From: Erythrobacter cryptus DSM 12079
GTDB lineage: Bacteria; Pseudomonadota; Alphaproteobacteria; Sphingomonadales; Sphingomonadaceae
Assembly: GCF_000422985.1 (NCBI RefSeq)
Contig: NZ_AUHC01000001.1
Location: 248,001-312,000 of the forward strand
Direction of reading: 5' to 3'
Length of the DNA: 64,000 nucleotides
Both the position numbers and the translations under genes were made by a program. Under the pieces are notes generated by a model. The model was not told the DNA's origin, made no database searches, and saw only the letters and a list, made by a program, of their open reading frames with translations. Numbering within the stretch: position 1 is the stretch's first letter; each line of letters starts with the position of its first letter. Positions 36,625-45,169 of this stretch are shown here, one piece after another.

Positions 36625-37518
36625 TTAGCCCGGTGCCCGGGCCGCCTCGCGCGCAAGAAAGACCCTTATCGCCCGCGCCAGCGCCGCGGCATAGGCAGCG
36701 CGGCCCTCGGGCGTGGTCAGCCGCGCACGATCCGTGGTGTTGGTGACAAAGCCGCTCTCGAACAGGACGGAGGGCACATCGGGGGCGCGCAGCACGGCGA
36801 GCGCGGCGCTGCGCTGCGGCTGGGGATGGAAGGCGATCGCGCTCCCGCCCTCGCGCAGCACCAAATCGGCAAAGGTAAGCGCAGCTTCCTGCGTGCGCTG
36901 CTGCGACAATTCGACGAGGATCGCGCTCACCGCCGGGCTGGTGCCGGCAATGGCGATGCCGTTGAGCCGGTCGGCATCGTTCTCGCGCGCGGCAAAGCGC
37001 GCCGCCGCCTCGCTCGAGGCGGCCTCGGACAGGGTGTAGATGCTCGCCCCCCCCACCTCGGCCTTGTCTCCGGCGGAATCGGCGTGGATCGAGACGAACA
37101 GATCGGCCTCGAGCCGCCGGGCGATCTCGGGCCGGTGGGCGAGCGGCAGGATGCGGTCATCCGCGCGGGTGAGCGCCACGCGAATCCCGCCGCCGCGCAA
37201 CAGCTCGGCGCGCAGCGCCTGGGCGAGCGCAAGGGTAATGTCCTTCTCGGCAACCCGGCGCCCTGCCGCATCGGTGCCGATCGCGCCGGGATCGCGCCCG
37301 CCGTGCCCGGCATCGATCACCACCAGCGGGCGGGAGGGATCGGCCGGCCCTTCGACCGGGGGCAGCACCAGCGGCGCGCGCGCGGCGCCCAGCGCCACGT
37401 GCACCACATAATCGCGCCCCCAGACGGGCACCGGCACGCGCCAACCCATCAGCCCGGCCGCGCCGAACACAGCCAGCGGCACCAGCAGCACGATGAGGGC
37501 AAGGCTGCGCAGGCTCAT
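36625..37518 (-). CDS. amiC: N-acetylmuramoyl-L-alanine amidase
   Basis: A 297-residue Amidase_3 enzyme that cleaves the bond between MurNAc and the stem peptide during cell separation. An N-terminal hydrophobic helix (about 6-25) acts as signal or anchor. Zinc ligands and catalytic residues are in VVIDAGHGGRDPGAIG, ADLFVSIHADSAGD and the final VLFESGFVTNTTDRARL. EKDITLALAQALRAEL and LVELSQQRTQEA are also typical. No AMIN targeting domain is visible, so it is shorter than E. coli AmiC. It is divergent from rne. Confidence 0.94.
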   Translation of the reverse strand: MSLRSLALIVLLVPLAVFGAAGLMGWRVPVPVWGRDYVVHVALGAARAPLVLPPVEGPADPSRPLVVIDAGHGGRDPGAIGTDAAGRRVAEKDITLALAQALRAELLRGGGIRVALTRADDRILPLAHRPEIARRLEADLFVSIHADSAGDKAEVGGASIYTLSEAASSEAAARFAARENDADRLNGIAIAGTSPAVSAILVELSQQRTQEAALTFADLVLREGGSAIAFHPQPQRSAALAVLRAPDVPSVLFESGFVTNTTDRARLTTPEGRAAYAAALARAIRVFLAREAARAPG

Positions 37519-37948
37519 TACGAGCGGCGCTTACGGTTTTGTGCGGGCCAAGCGCAAGAGAGTTGCGGGGTTTGTCCCACAATGCTAGCGCATGAGATTG
37601 AAAGGCCGCACCAAGGCGCACCCACGCGTCCCCACCGTCCGTCTTTCCCGCCCCATCGCCCAATTCTTCCCCGGGCAGCGGCTCGAATACAGGTTGATGC
37701 AGTGACAGGATGTCTTTCCCCGCTTCCATGCACCCGGCGCCCGGCGCGCGCGGGCGCGGGTGCGGGCCAAGGCGCGGCGCCGTGCCGCACGCCTGCTACT
37801 GCAGACACAGGCTTCGCACTTGCCGGCCCCGGCCGGTCGAGCGCGGCACTCCCTTCCGGCACGCCCGCGCGGCGCGCCGGTTCACCCCACAATGCGCGCC
37901 CCCCTGCGGCCCCGATGCGGGCCCGGCCGGGCGCATGGAGACGATTGA
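37519..37948. promoter_or_regulatory. Divergent region and long rne leader
   Basis: This 430-base gap is the largest in the window and shows no convincing gene. It must hold the promoters of the amidase gene (minus) and rne (plus). The rne-proximal 250 bases are very GC-rich and full of short inverted repeats. The clearest is the perfect 12-bp palindrome GCCCGGCCGGGC at 37921-37932, just before the GGAG ribosome-binding site at 37937-37940. Long structured leaders are known to mediate RNase E autoregulation in E. coli; the same role here is inference. Confidence 0.5.
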
Positions 37949-40678
37949 ATGGCAACGCGCATGCTTATCGATGCGCGCCACCCGGAAGAAACCCGGGTGG
38001 CGGTTCTGCAGGGCAACCGGATTGAGGAATTCGATTTCGAATCTGCCGAACACAAGCAGATCAAGGGCAATATCTATCTTGCCAAGGTAACCCGGGTCGA
38101 ACCTTCGCTGCAGGCGGCCTTTGTCGATTTCGGCGGCAACCGCCACGGCTTTCTCGCCTTCAGCGAAATCCACCCTGATTACTACCAAATCCCCAAGGCC
38201 GATCGCGAGGCGCTGCTTGCGGCCGATGCCGAGGCCGCGGCCGAGGAGGAGCGGCTGCGCGCCGAGGAGGAGGCCGAGGGCATCGCGCCGGGCGCCGAAT
38301 ATGACGCTGCCGACGACAGCGGTGAGGCGCTGGCCGAGGATCTGGCCGAAAACGGGGTCGAGGAAGTCGACACCTCGGACAAGGACGAGGTAGCCACACT
38401 CGAGGACGGGGTTTCCGACGAGGACGAGACGGCTGAGGAGAGTGAGGCCGAAGGCGCCGAGAGCGATGAGGGCGATGAGCAGCCCCGTGCGCGCCGCGGG
38501 CGCCGGCGCCAGGGCAAGGGCGGCGAGAAGGCCAGCGAAAAGAGCCGCAGCCGCGCCAAGCTGGTTGATGAACTGCGGGCCCGGCGGCTGGAGCTTCGCC
38601 GCCGCTACAAGATCCAGGACGTAATCCAGCGCCGCCAGGTGCTGCTGGTGCAGGTGGTCAAGGAGGAACGCGGCAACAAGGGCGCCGCGCTCACCACCTA
38701 TCTGAGCCTCGCCGGGCGCTACACCGTGCTGATGCCCAACAGCACCAGCGGCGGCGGGATCAGCCGCAAGATCAGCTCGGCCGCCGATCGCAAGCGGCTG
38801 AAGGAAATGGTCGCTGATCTCAAACTGCCCAAGACCATGGGCCTTATCGTCCGCACCGCCGGGATGAGCCGCACCAAACCCGAGATCAAGCGCGATTTCG
38901 ACTATCTTGCGCGGCTGTGGGACGAGATCCGCGAGAAGACCCTCGCCTCCACCGCCCCTGCGCTCATTCATTCCGACAGCGATCTCATCAAGCGCGCGAT
39001 CCGCGACATCTATCACCGCGATATCGAGGAAGTGGTGGTCGAGGGCGAGGAGGGCTACAAGTCGGCCAAGGCCTTCATGAAGCTGCTGATGCCGAGCCAC
39101 GCACGGCGGGTGAAGGCCTATTCCGATCCGGTGCCGCTGTTCCAGCGCTATGGCGCCGAGGACCAGCTGCGCGCGATGTATGATCCGATGGTGCAGCTCA
39201 AGAGCGGTGGTTACATCATCATCAACCCCACCGAAGCGCTGGTCTCGATCGACATCAACTCAGGCAGGTCGACCAAGGAACACAATATCGAGCAGACCGC
39301 GCTCAACACCAATCTCGAGGCCGCCAAGGAAATCGCCCGCCAGCTGCGGCTGCGCGACATGGCCGGGCTGATCGTGATCGACTTTATCGACATGGAATAT
39401 CCTTCCAACGTCCGCAAGGTCGAGAAGGCGATGAAGGAGGCGCTCAAGAACGACCGGGCGCGTATCCAGGTGGGCCGCATCAGTTCCTTCGGGCTGATGG
39501 AGATGAGCCGCCAGCGGCTGCGCACCGGGGTGCTCGAGGCGACCACCCGCCCCTGCCCGCACTGCGATGGCACGGGCCTGGTGCGCACCGCCTCCTCGGC
39601 CGGGCTGTCGGCGCTGCGGCTGATCGAGGACGAGGCGGCCAAGGGCAAGGGCACGCGCATCCGCCTTGCCGCCAGCACCGAGGCGGCGATCTACCTCCTC
39701 AACGAGAAGCGCGCCGACCTCATCGAGATCGAGCAGCGCTACGGCGTCAGCGTCGAGGTGGTGCCCGAGGGCGAGCAGGAAGGCGCGAAGATGAGCATCA
39801 CGAGCCTGGGGCCGCGCCCGCTCCAGGCCCCGAAATTCGCGCCGATTATCGACGAGGACGACGACGAGCTCTCCGAGGAGGAGGACGAGGCCGCCGAGGA
39901 GGCCGCGGATGCATCCGCCGCGCGGCAGGATGACGAGGACGGCGGCGGGCGCAAGAAGAAGCGCCGCCGGCGCCGCGGTGGGCGTGGCCGCAACCGCGAG
40001 AGTGACGAAGGCAGCGCGCACGAGGTTGCCGCGGGCGAGGCCAAAACAGGCGATGCCGATGCGGCCGAGGCGGCAGGCGATGAGAGCGCCGCGGACAGCG
40101 AGGCGCGCCCCAAGAAGAAGCGCCGCCGCGGCGGACGCGGGCGCAAGCGGCGCGAGGCCGGAGAGGTGTCCACCAGCGAGGAGCAGGATGGCGAGGAGAC
40201 GCGTGCGGGCGGTGAGGAAGCCCCCGCACCTGCTGCCGATGCCCCTGCGCCCGAGGAGGTGACGCCCGCCGGCCCGGCCGATGAAGGCGAGGCGGCGGCG
40301 GAAAAGCCCAAGCGCAAGCGTGCGCCGCGCAAGACCAAGGCCGCCGTCGCCGATGAGACGGCACGCGAAGCCGGGGCCGAAGCCGCGCCTGCCGAGCCCG
40401 CCGAAGTCGCCGAGGAAGCCGCCCCGCCTGCCGAGGAGAAGCCCAAGCGCAAGCGCGCGCCGCGCAAGGCCAAGGCTGCCGAGGCCGAGAACGGAGCGGT
40501 GGAAACCGCCGCCGCCAGCCCGGCTGAGTCGGTCGAACCGGCCGAGGCGCCGCAGGCCGAAGCCCCGGCTGCGCCCGAGCCTGAGACTCAGCCCGAGCCC
40601 CAGCCTGAACCCCAGCCTGAACCCCAACCTGAACCCAAGCCGCGCCGCGGCTGGTGGCAACGCACCTTCGGGGAATAG
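37949..40678 (+). CDS. rne: Ribonuclease E
   Basis: A 909-residue endoribonuclease and degradosome scaffold. The S1 domain (about 35-260) is split by an acidic then basic insert at about 90-215, usual in alphaproteobacteria. The 5'-sensor and DNase I-like parts follow, with catalytic Asp in ALVSIDINSGRST and in VIDFIDME. The zinc-link motif is RPCPHCDGTG, and the small domain ends near 640. The last 270 residues are disordered: acidic blocks, Arg/Lys clusters (KKKRRRRRGGRGR), two PKRKRAPRK repeats, five Pro-Glu repeats, and a terminal GWWQRTFGE that may be a partner-binding motif. The start follows GGAG. Confidence 0.97.
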   Translation: MATRMLIDARHPEETRVAVLQGNRIEEFDFESAEHKQIKGNIYLAKVTRVEPSLQAAFVDFGGNRHGFLAFSEIHPDYYQIPKADREALLAADAEAAAEEERLRAEEEAEGIAPGAEYDAADDSGEALAEDLAENGVEEVDTSDKDEVATLEDGVSDEDETAEESEAEGAESDEGDEQPRARRGRRRQGKGGEKASEKSRSRAKLVDELRARRLELRRRYKIQDVIQRRQVLLVQVVKEERGNKGAALTTYLSLAGRYTVLMPNSTSGGGISRKISSAADRKRLKEMVADLKLPKTMGLIVRTAGMSRTKPEIKRDFDYLARLWDEIREKTLASTAPALIHSDSDLIKRAIRDIYHRDIEEVVVEGEEGYKSAKAFMKLLMPSHARRVKAYSDPVPLFQRYGAEDQLRAMYDPMVQLKSGGYIIINPTEALVSIDINSGRSTKEHNIEQTALNTNLEAAKEIARQLRLRDMAGLIVIDFIDMEYPSNVRKVEKAMKEALKNDRARIQVGRISSFGLMEMSRQRLRTGVLEATTRPCPHCDGTGLVRTASSAGLSALRLIEDEAAKGKGTRIRLAASTEAAIYLLNEKRADLIEIEQRYGVSVEVVPEGEQEGAKMSITSLGPRPLQAPKFAPIIDEDDDELSEEEDEAAEEAADASAARQDDEDGGGRKKKRRRRRGGRGRNRESDEGSAHEVAAGEAKTGDADAAEAAGDESAADSEARPKKKRRRGGRGRKRREAGEVSTSEEQDGEETRAGGEEAPAPAADAPAPEEVTPAGPADEGEAAAEKPKRKRAPRKTKAAVADETAREAGAEAAPAEPAEVAEEAAPPAEEKPKRKRAPRKAKAAEAENGAVETAAASPAESVEPAEAPQAEAPAAPEPETQPEPQPEPQPEPQPEPKPRRGWWQRTFGE
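40580..40639 (+). repeat. 12-bp tandem repeat in the rne tail
   Basis: Five consecutive 12-base units of the type CCTGAACCCCAG encode Pro-Glu-Thr-Gln, then Pro-Glu-Pro-Gln three times, and Pro-Glu-Pro-Lys. The units differ by only a few bases, so copy number may vary between strains. The repeat forms an extended linker just before the conserved C-terminal GWWQRTFGE motif of RNase E. Confidence 0.85.
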
Positions 40679-40698
40679 GCCTCACGGACAAAAGTAAA

Positions 40699-40730
40699 GC
40701 GGGCGGGAAGGCCTGGCCCTTCCTGCCCGC
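40699..40730 (+). terminator. Hairpin terminator after rne
   Basis: A 13-bp stem (40699-40711 with 40718-40730, one G-U pair) closes a six-base loop 20 bases after the rne stop. The stem is GC-rich and stable. Only a weak T-containing stretch (GTTCACTT) follows, so it is a terminator-like or mRNA 3'-end protecting hairpin rather than a textbook intrinsic terminator. The same structure could also end the convergent methyltransferase transcript. Confidence 0.55.
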
Positions 40731-40823
40731 GTTCACTTGGCGGGCGCGCAAGCCGCCCTGCTGTTCGCCAATCGCGCCGGGACGCAAGCGCTGCAGGTGC
40801 CTGCGCGGGCAAGGCACACCCTG

Positions 40824-41456
40824 TCAGCCGGCCTTGCGCGCCACCCCCCATTCCATCCAGCCCGCGATCCGCGGGGCCTTGGGCGTATAGCCCTCCCCCA
40901 GACGCTCGACGACAAAGCCCGCGTGTGCGAGCGCGCTTGCGATCGGGCGGGTAAGGTGGCAGCCCCCGGCAAGGCGCTTCCACAAGGGTTCGATGCGCTC
41001 CTGCCAGCGCCGCACGCCGGCATCGGGCGCGCGGCCATGTTCGAGGAACAGCACCTCGCCGCCGGGGCGCAGGATGCGGCGCAGCTCGCGCATCACCTGC
41101 GCCGGATCTTCCACGGAGCACAGCGTAAAGGTGCACACCACGCAATCGAAGCTGGCATCGGCAAAGGGGATCGCCTCGCCTCGCCCCTCGCGGATGTCTG
41201 CCGCCCAGCCCTTGCGCTGTGCTGCTGCGCGCGCGCCATCGAGCAGGCCGGCGTGCGGGTCGATCCCGGCATAGGTGGTGATCGCCGCCGGATCATAGAA
41301 AGCCTGGTTGATCCCGCCCCCGCAGCCCAGCTCAAAGACATCGCCGCGGGCGCGCGGCACGACTTCGGCGCGGCGTTTCATCACCTTAGGCTGGCTACAG
41401 GCGCAGGTGATCAGCCGCGGCATGATCCGCGCCTCGTACCAATCCTTGAGCCCCAT
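40824..41456 (-). CDS. Class I SAM-dependent methyltransferase
   Basis: A 210-residue UbiE/Methyltransf_11-type enzyme. Motif I is VFELGCGGGINQAFYD, the acidic SAM contact is YAGIDPHAG, then EAIPFADASFDCVVCTFTLC (motifs II-III) and LRPGGEVLFLEHGR. The N-terminus (GLKDWYEARIMPRLITCACS) resembles phospholipid N-methyltransferase-like proteins, but the substrate is not clear. Start ATG 41456 is fixed by GAGGAG six bases upstream. It converges on the rne hairpin and is divergent from a small membrane protein gene. Confidence 0.9.
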   Translation of the reverse strand: MGLKDWYEARIMPRLITCACSQPKVMKRRAEVVPRARGDVFELGCGGGINQAFYDPAAITTYAGIDPHAGLLDGARAAAQRKGWAADIREGRGEAIPFADASFDCVVCTFTLCSVEDPAQVMRELRRILRPGGEVLFLEHGRAPDAGVRRWQERIEPLWKRLAGGCHLTRPIASALAHAGFVVERLGEGYTPKAPRIAGWMEWGVARKAG

Positions 41457-41547
41457 CACGCGCTCCTCAATGCCCCTATCGCGCCGGGCCCATGCGTGGC
41501 ATATCTCGCCTCCCTTGCCAAACCGCTTCGTGCCGGGGAGTGCCATG

Positions 41548-41844
41548 ATGACCCTCAACACCGCCCCCAATCCCAAGCGCCGGCTGCGCCTCCACCCGAT
41601 GCTCTGGCTCGGCGCGGCGCTGCTTCTTGCCTTTCCGGCGCTGGCGATGGTGATGAGCGCCGAGGTGCGCTGGGGGCCTGAGGATTTTGCCGTCTTTGCC
41701 CTGTTGCTCGCAGGGCTGTGCGCGGGGATCGAGGCCGCCCTGCACCTGTTCGAGACGCCGCGCTGGCGGATCGGTGCGGGGCTGATGGCGGTGCTGATAT
41801 TCCTCACCATCTGGGCCCATCTCGCCGTGGATTTGTTTGACTAG
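41548..41844 (+). CDS. Small three-helix membrane protein
   Basis: A 98-residue integral membrane protein of unknown function. Three hydrophobic helices are visible, about residues 18-37, 47-68 and 75-95, after a basic N-terminus (NPKRRLRLHP). The start is either ATG 41545 or ATG 41548; GGGGAG gives better spacing to the second. It is divergent from the methyltransferase, and its stop overlaps that of the SDR gene on the other strand. I recognise no family. Confidence 0.75.
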   Translation: MTLNTAPNPKRRLRLHPMLWLGAALLLAFPALAMVMSAEVRWGPEDFAVFALLLAGLCAGIEAALHLFETPRWRIGAGLMAVLIFLTIWAHLAVDLFD

Positions 41845-42587
41845 GCCGGCACTTCGGCGCCGCGCCAGTCGAACACCCGGCCCGATTGTTCCGGGCTCAG
41901 CCCTGCGAGCACACCAATCAGCCTCTCGGCGGCAAGCTCGGGCGCGGTCAACTGCCCCGGGGCAAGCCCCGCCTGGAACGGGCGCGAGAGCGCGCTGTCG
42001 ACCGTGCCCGGGTGCAGCCCCACGACGATCCCTTGCGGGTGGGTGCGGGCCATCTCGATCGCGAAATTGCGGATCAGCATGTTGAGCGCGGCCTTGCTGG
42101 CGCGGTAGGAATGCCACCCGCCAAGGCGATTGTCGCTGATCGAGCCGACCCGGGCGCTGAGCGCAGCGAAAACGAAAGGCCGGCTGCGCGGCATGAGAGC
42201 AAGGCAATGCTTGGCAATGAGCGCCGGGCCAATGGTGTTGAGCGCAAAGACCTCGGCCATCACTCGTGGATCGAGCCGCTTGTAGGTGCGCTCCGGCCCG
42301 GTGCCATCGGCAAGGGTGAGCACCCCGCTCGCCACGATCACCCATTCGGGCGGATCGTCCTTCATCATCGCTGCCGCCGCGGCGATGCTCACCTCGTCAT
42401 TGAGATCGAAGGCGAAGGGCGTGAAGGCTGATCCTGTCGGCGCAGCGCCGCGGCGCGATCCGGCGTAAATCCGCTCGCAGCCAAGCGCCGCCAGCTTCTC
42501 GCACAAGGCCTTGCCGATCCCGCCCGAGGCGCCGAACACGCAGGCCGTGCGCGGCACGGCGCGCGGGGCATTGGTTGTCTCGTCCAT
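41841..42587 (-). CDS. Short-chain dehydrogenase/reductase
   Basis: A 248-residue SDR. The cofactor motif is [18 protein letters not shown], close to TGxxxGIG with Gly-Ala-Ser in first place. The active site is YRASKAALN (YxxxK), with the catalytic Ser in [11 protein letters not shown]. The C-terminus carries a [13 protein letters not shown] signature and resembles the C-factor/CsgA-like SDR group. The start ATG 42587 is preferred over an in-frame TTG nine bases upstream. The substrate is unknown. Confidence 0.92.
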   Translation of the reverse strand: MDETTNAPRAVPRTACVFGASGGIGKALCEKLAALGCERIYAGSRRGAAPTGSAFTPFAFDLNDEVSIAAAAAMMKDDPPEWVIVASGVLTLADGTGPERTYKRLDPRVMAEVFALNTIGPALIAKHCLALMPRSRPFVFAALSARVGSISDNRLGGWHSYRASKAALNMLIRNFAIEMARTHPQGIVVGLHPGTVDSALSRPFQAGLAPGQLTAPELAAERLIGVLAGLSPEQSGRVFDWRGAEVPA

Positions 42588-42738
42588 GCTGGCCAAAGCG
42601 CCTGGGCGGCCCCGGGGTTCCCTTGCCCGGCGCTTGCTGTGCGCGGTTCAACCCCTGTTAAAAAGGCTGCAACACCCCCCGCTTGCGCGCCCCGCCAATC
42701 GCGCTAAACAGGGCCGCGTCAGGCACAGGGATCAATCA
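42588..42738 (+). promoter_or_regulatory. sdhB upstream region with promoter-like element
   Basis: This divergent gap holds a reasonable sigma-70-like pair on the plus strand, TTGCGC at 42683-42688 and TAAACA at 42705-42710, with a 16-base spacer. A wide inverted repeat, CCCTGTT at 42653-42659 and AACAGGG at 42707-42713, overlaps the -10 element. No strong ribosome-binding site precedes the sdhB ATG at 42739. Confidence 0.35.
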
Positions 42739-43518
42739 ATGGCGACCTTCACTCTCCCCAAGAACTCGAAGATCAACCCCGCCGGCAAGGTGCACAAGGC
42801 CAGCGGCGGGCGGGTGAAGGCGTTCAAGATCTACCGCTACGATCCCGACAGCGGGGAAAACCCCCGCTATGACCGGTTCGAGATCAATCTCGATGAATGC
42901 GGGCCGATGGTCCTGGACGCGCTGTTCAAGATCAAGAACGAGATCGACCCGACGCTGACCTTCCGCCGCTCGTGCCGCGAGGGCATCTGCGGCTCGTGCG
43001 CGATGAACATCAATGGCAAGAACGGCCTTGCCTGCACCACCGCGATCGAGGACTTGAAGGGCGAGATCCGCATCACCCCGCTGCCGCACATGGACGTGAT
43101 CAAGGATCTCGTTCCCGATTTCACCCATTTCTATGCCCAATATGCCTCGATCCGCCCGTGGCTGCAGACCGTCACCCCCGCGCCCTCGGGCAAGGAGCGG
43201 CTGCAGAGCCCCGAGCAGCGCGAGAAGCTCGACGGGCTTTACGAGTGCATCCTGTGCGCCTGCTGCTCGACCTCGTGCCCGTCCTATTGGTGGAACTCGG
43301 ACAAATTCCTTGGCCCCGCGATCCTGCTCCAGGCCTATCGCTGGCTTGCCGACAGCCGCGACGAGATGACCGGCGAGCGGCTCGATGCGCTCGAGGATCC
43401 GTTCCGGCTCTATCGGTGCCACACCATCATGAACTGCGCCAATGTCTGCCCCAAGGGCCTCTCGCCCGCCAAGGCGATTGCCGAGACCAAGAAGATGCTG
43501 GCCGAGCGGGCCATCTGA
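42739..43518 (+). CDS. sdhB: Succinate dehydrogenase iron-sulfur subunit
   Basis: A 259-residue subunit that carries the three iron-sulfur centres of complex II. The 2Fe-2S ligands are in [18 protein letters not shown] and the nearby GLAC. The 4Fe-4S motif is [15 protein letters not shown], and the 3Fe-4S region is [17 protein letters not shown]. Length is normal. No sdhA, sdhC or sdhD gene lies on the same strand nearby, so the subunit is encoded apart from its partners, or the rest of the operon is elsewhere. Thioesterase and zapE genes follow closely. Confidence 0.97.
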   Translation: MATFTLPKNSKINPAGKVHKASGGRVKAFKIYRYDPDSGENPRYDRFEINLDECGPMVLDALFKIKNEIDPTLTFRRSCREGICGSCAMNINGKNGLACTTAIEDLKGEIRITPLPHMDVIKDLVPDFTHFYAQYASIRPWLQTVTPAPSGKERLQSPEQREKLDGLYECILCACCSTSCPSYWWNSDKFLGPAILLQAYRWLADSRDEMTGERLDALEDPFRLYRCHTIMNCANVCPKGLSPAKAIAETKKMLAERAI

Positions 43519-43539
43519 GCCGCGGCGCGGGGCTGGCTC

Positions 43540-44037
43540 ATGGCAGATGTCGGCGAGCGGGCGCTGCCCTTTGAATATCGCCCGCTCGCGCCCGAGGAAT
43601 GTGGCGGCGAAGAGGGCTGGTTCACCTGGAACCTCGTTGATCGCACTCGCTTCAACACCGCGGTGCTGGGCGAGATGCGGGTGCGGCGCGAGGGCGACAA
43701 GTGTCGCCTGCGCATGTTCCCTGAACGGCGGCACACCAATCTTGGCGACAATATCCACGGGGCGGTGACGCTGGGGCTGATCGACATTGCCCTGTTTGCG
43801 GCGATGCACATCAACGGCAGCGGCGAGGCCGGGCCTTCGGTGACGGTCGAGCTATCCACCCAGTTCGTCGGCGCGGGCGATCCCACCCGCCCGCTCGATG
43901 CGGTGAGCGAGATCGTGCGCGAGACCGGGCGGATGCTGTTCCTGCGCGGCTTTGCCACCCAGCCCCGCGCCGATGGCGGTGAGGACGTGATCGCCGCCTA
44001 TTCGGGCATCGTGCGCAAGATGCGCGCGCGCGCCTGA
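43540..44037 (+). CDS. PaaI-family hotdog thioesterase
   Basis: A 165-residue hotdog-fold protein. The family signature HTNLGDNIHGAVTLGLIDIA, with the His-Gly and the helix Asp, is followed by TVELSTQFVGAGDPTRPLDA, the second strand block. Such proteins hydrolyse acyl-CoA or aryl-CoA thioesters. The substrate is not known here. It lies between sdhB and zapE, 21 and 7 bases from its neighbours, and is probably co-transcribed with both. Confidence 0.92.
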   Translation: MADVGERALPFEYRPLAPEECGGEEGWFTWNLVDRTRFNTAVLGEMRVRREGDKCRLRMFPERRHTNLGDNIHGAVTLGLIDIALFAAMHINGSGEAGPSVTVELSTQFVGAGDPTRPLDAVSEIVRETGRMLFLRGFATQPRADGGEDVIAAYSGIVRKMRARA

Positions 44038-44044
44038 GGCGCCG

Positions 44045-45163
44045 ATGCCAGGCCTCATCTCCCGCTATGACGCGCTCATCGCCAGCGGCGAATTGCGCCC
44101 CGATGCCGACCAGCGTGCCGCCGCCGAAAGGCTGGCCGCGTTGCAGGGCGCGCTCGAGGCCCCGCCTGCCCCCCCCGGCTTCGTCGGCAGGTTGCTCGGC
44201 CGCAAGCCCGCCCCGCCCCCGCGCGGCATCTATTTGTGGGGCGGCGTCGGGCGTGGCAAATCGATGCTGATGGACCTTTTCGTCGAGACCCTCGGCATTG
44301 CCGCCAAGCGCCGCGTCCACTTCCATGCCTTTATGCTAGAGGTCGATCGGCGCATTGCCGCGGCGCGCGAGGGGCGCATTGCCGATCCGCTCACCAGCGT
44401 CGCGCAGGAGATGGGGCGCGGCCTTGCCTGCCTTGCCTTTGACGAGCTGGTCGTCACCAACACCGCCGATGCCGCGATCATGGGGCGCTTCTTCACCGCG
44501 CTGATGGCAAGCGGCACGGTGATCGTCACCACCTCGAACCGCCCCCCACGCGATCTTTACAAGGACGGGCTCAACCGCTCGCTGTTCGTGCCCTTCATCG
44601 AGCTGGTCGAGCGCGAGATGGATGTGCTCAGCCTCAACGGCCCGACCGACTACCGGCTCGAGCGGATCGGGGGTCTTGCCACCTGGCACACGCCGCTTGG
44701 CGATGCCGCCACCGCGCAGGTGCGCGAGGCCTTCTTCCGGCTCACCGATTTCGCGCCAGAGGATGCCGCCCACGTGCCTTCGGGCGCGCTCGATCTTGGC
44801 GGCGGGCGGGTGCTCCACGTGCCCAAGAGCCTCAAGGGCGTGGGTGTGTTCAGCTTCAGGAAGCTGTGCGGCGAAAACCGCGGCGCGGCCGATTATCTTG
44901 CCATCGCCCGCGCCTTCCACACCGTGATCCTTGTTGGCATCCCGCGCATGGGGCCGGAGCAGCGCAACGAGGCGATCCGCTTCACCAAGCTGATCGATGC
45001 GCTCTACGAGCACCGGGTCAAGCTCTTTGCCACCGCCGCCGCCGCGCCCGAGGCGCTCTATCCCGAAGGCGATGGCGCCTTCGAGTTTGCCCGCACGGTG
45101 AGCCGGCTCAAGGAAATGCAGTCCGACAGCTACATGGCGCTCGGCCACGGGGCGCAAGACTAG
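44045..45163 (+). CDS. zapE: Cell division protein ZapE (AFG1-like ATPase)
   Basis: A 372-residue AAA-type ATPase related to mitochondrial AFG1. Walker A is LWGGVGRGKSMLMDLF, Walker B CLAFDELVVTN, and the sensor region is VTTSNRPPRDLYKDGLNRS. HFHAFMLEVDRRI is the usual segment between them. In E. coli the protein acts at the division site under stress. It follows the thioesterase gene by seven bases and converges on the amidotransferase gene, six bases away. Confidence 0.95.
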   Translation: MPGLISRYDALIASGELRPDADQRAAAERLAALQGALEAPPAPPGFVGRLLGRKPAPPPRGIYLWGGVGRGKSMLMDLFVETLGIAAKRRVHFHAFMLEVDRRIAAAREGRIADPLTSVAQEMGRGLACLAFDELVVTNTADAAIMGRFFTALMASGTVIVTTSNRPPRDLYKDGLNRSLFVPFIELVEREMDVLSLNGPTDYRLERIGGLATWHTPLGDAATAQVREAFFRLTDFAPEDAAHVPSGALDLGGGRVLHVPKSLKGVGVFSFRKLCGENRGAADYLAIARAFHTVILVGIPRMGPEQRNEAIRFTKLIDALYEHRVKLFATAAAAPEALYPEGDGAFEFARTVSRLKEMQSDSYMALGHGAQD

Positions 45164-45169
45164 GTGCGC

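Noticed and set aside
37560-37948. Frames in the rne leader
   Set aside because: They have the composition of shadow frames, lack ribosome-binding sites and run into rne out of frame.
38182-40660. Long antisense frames over rne
   Set aside because: Caused by the high GC third position of rne; no conserved domain seen.
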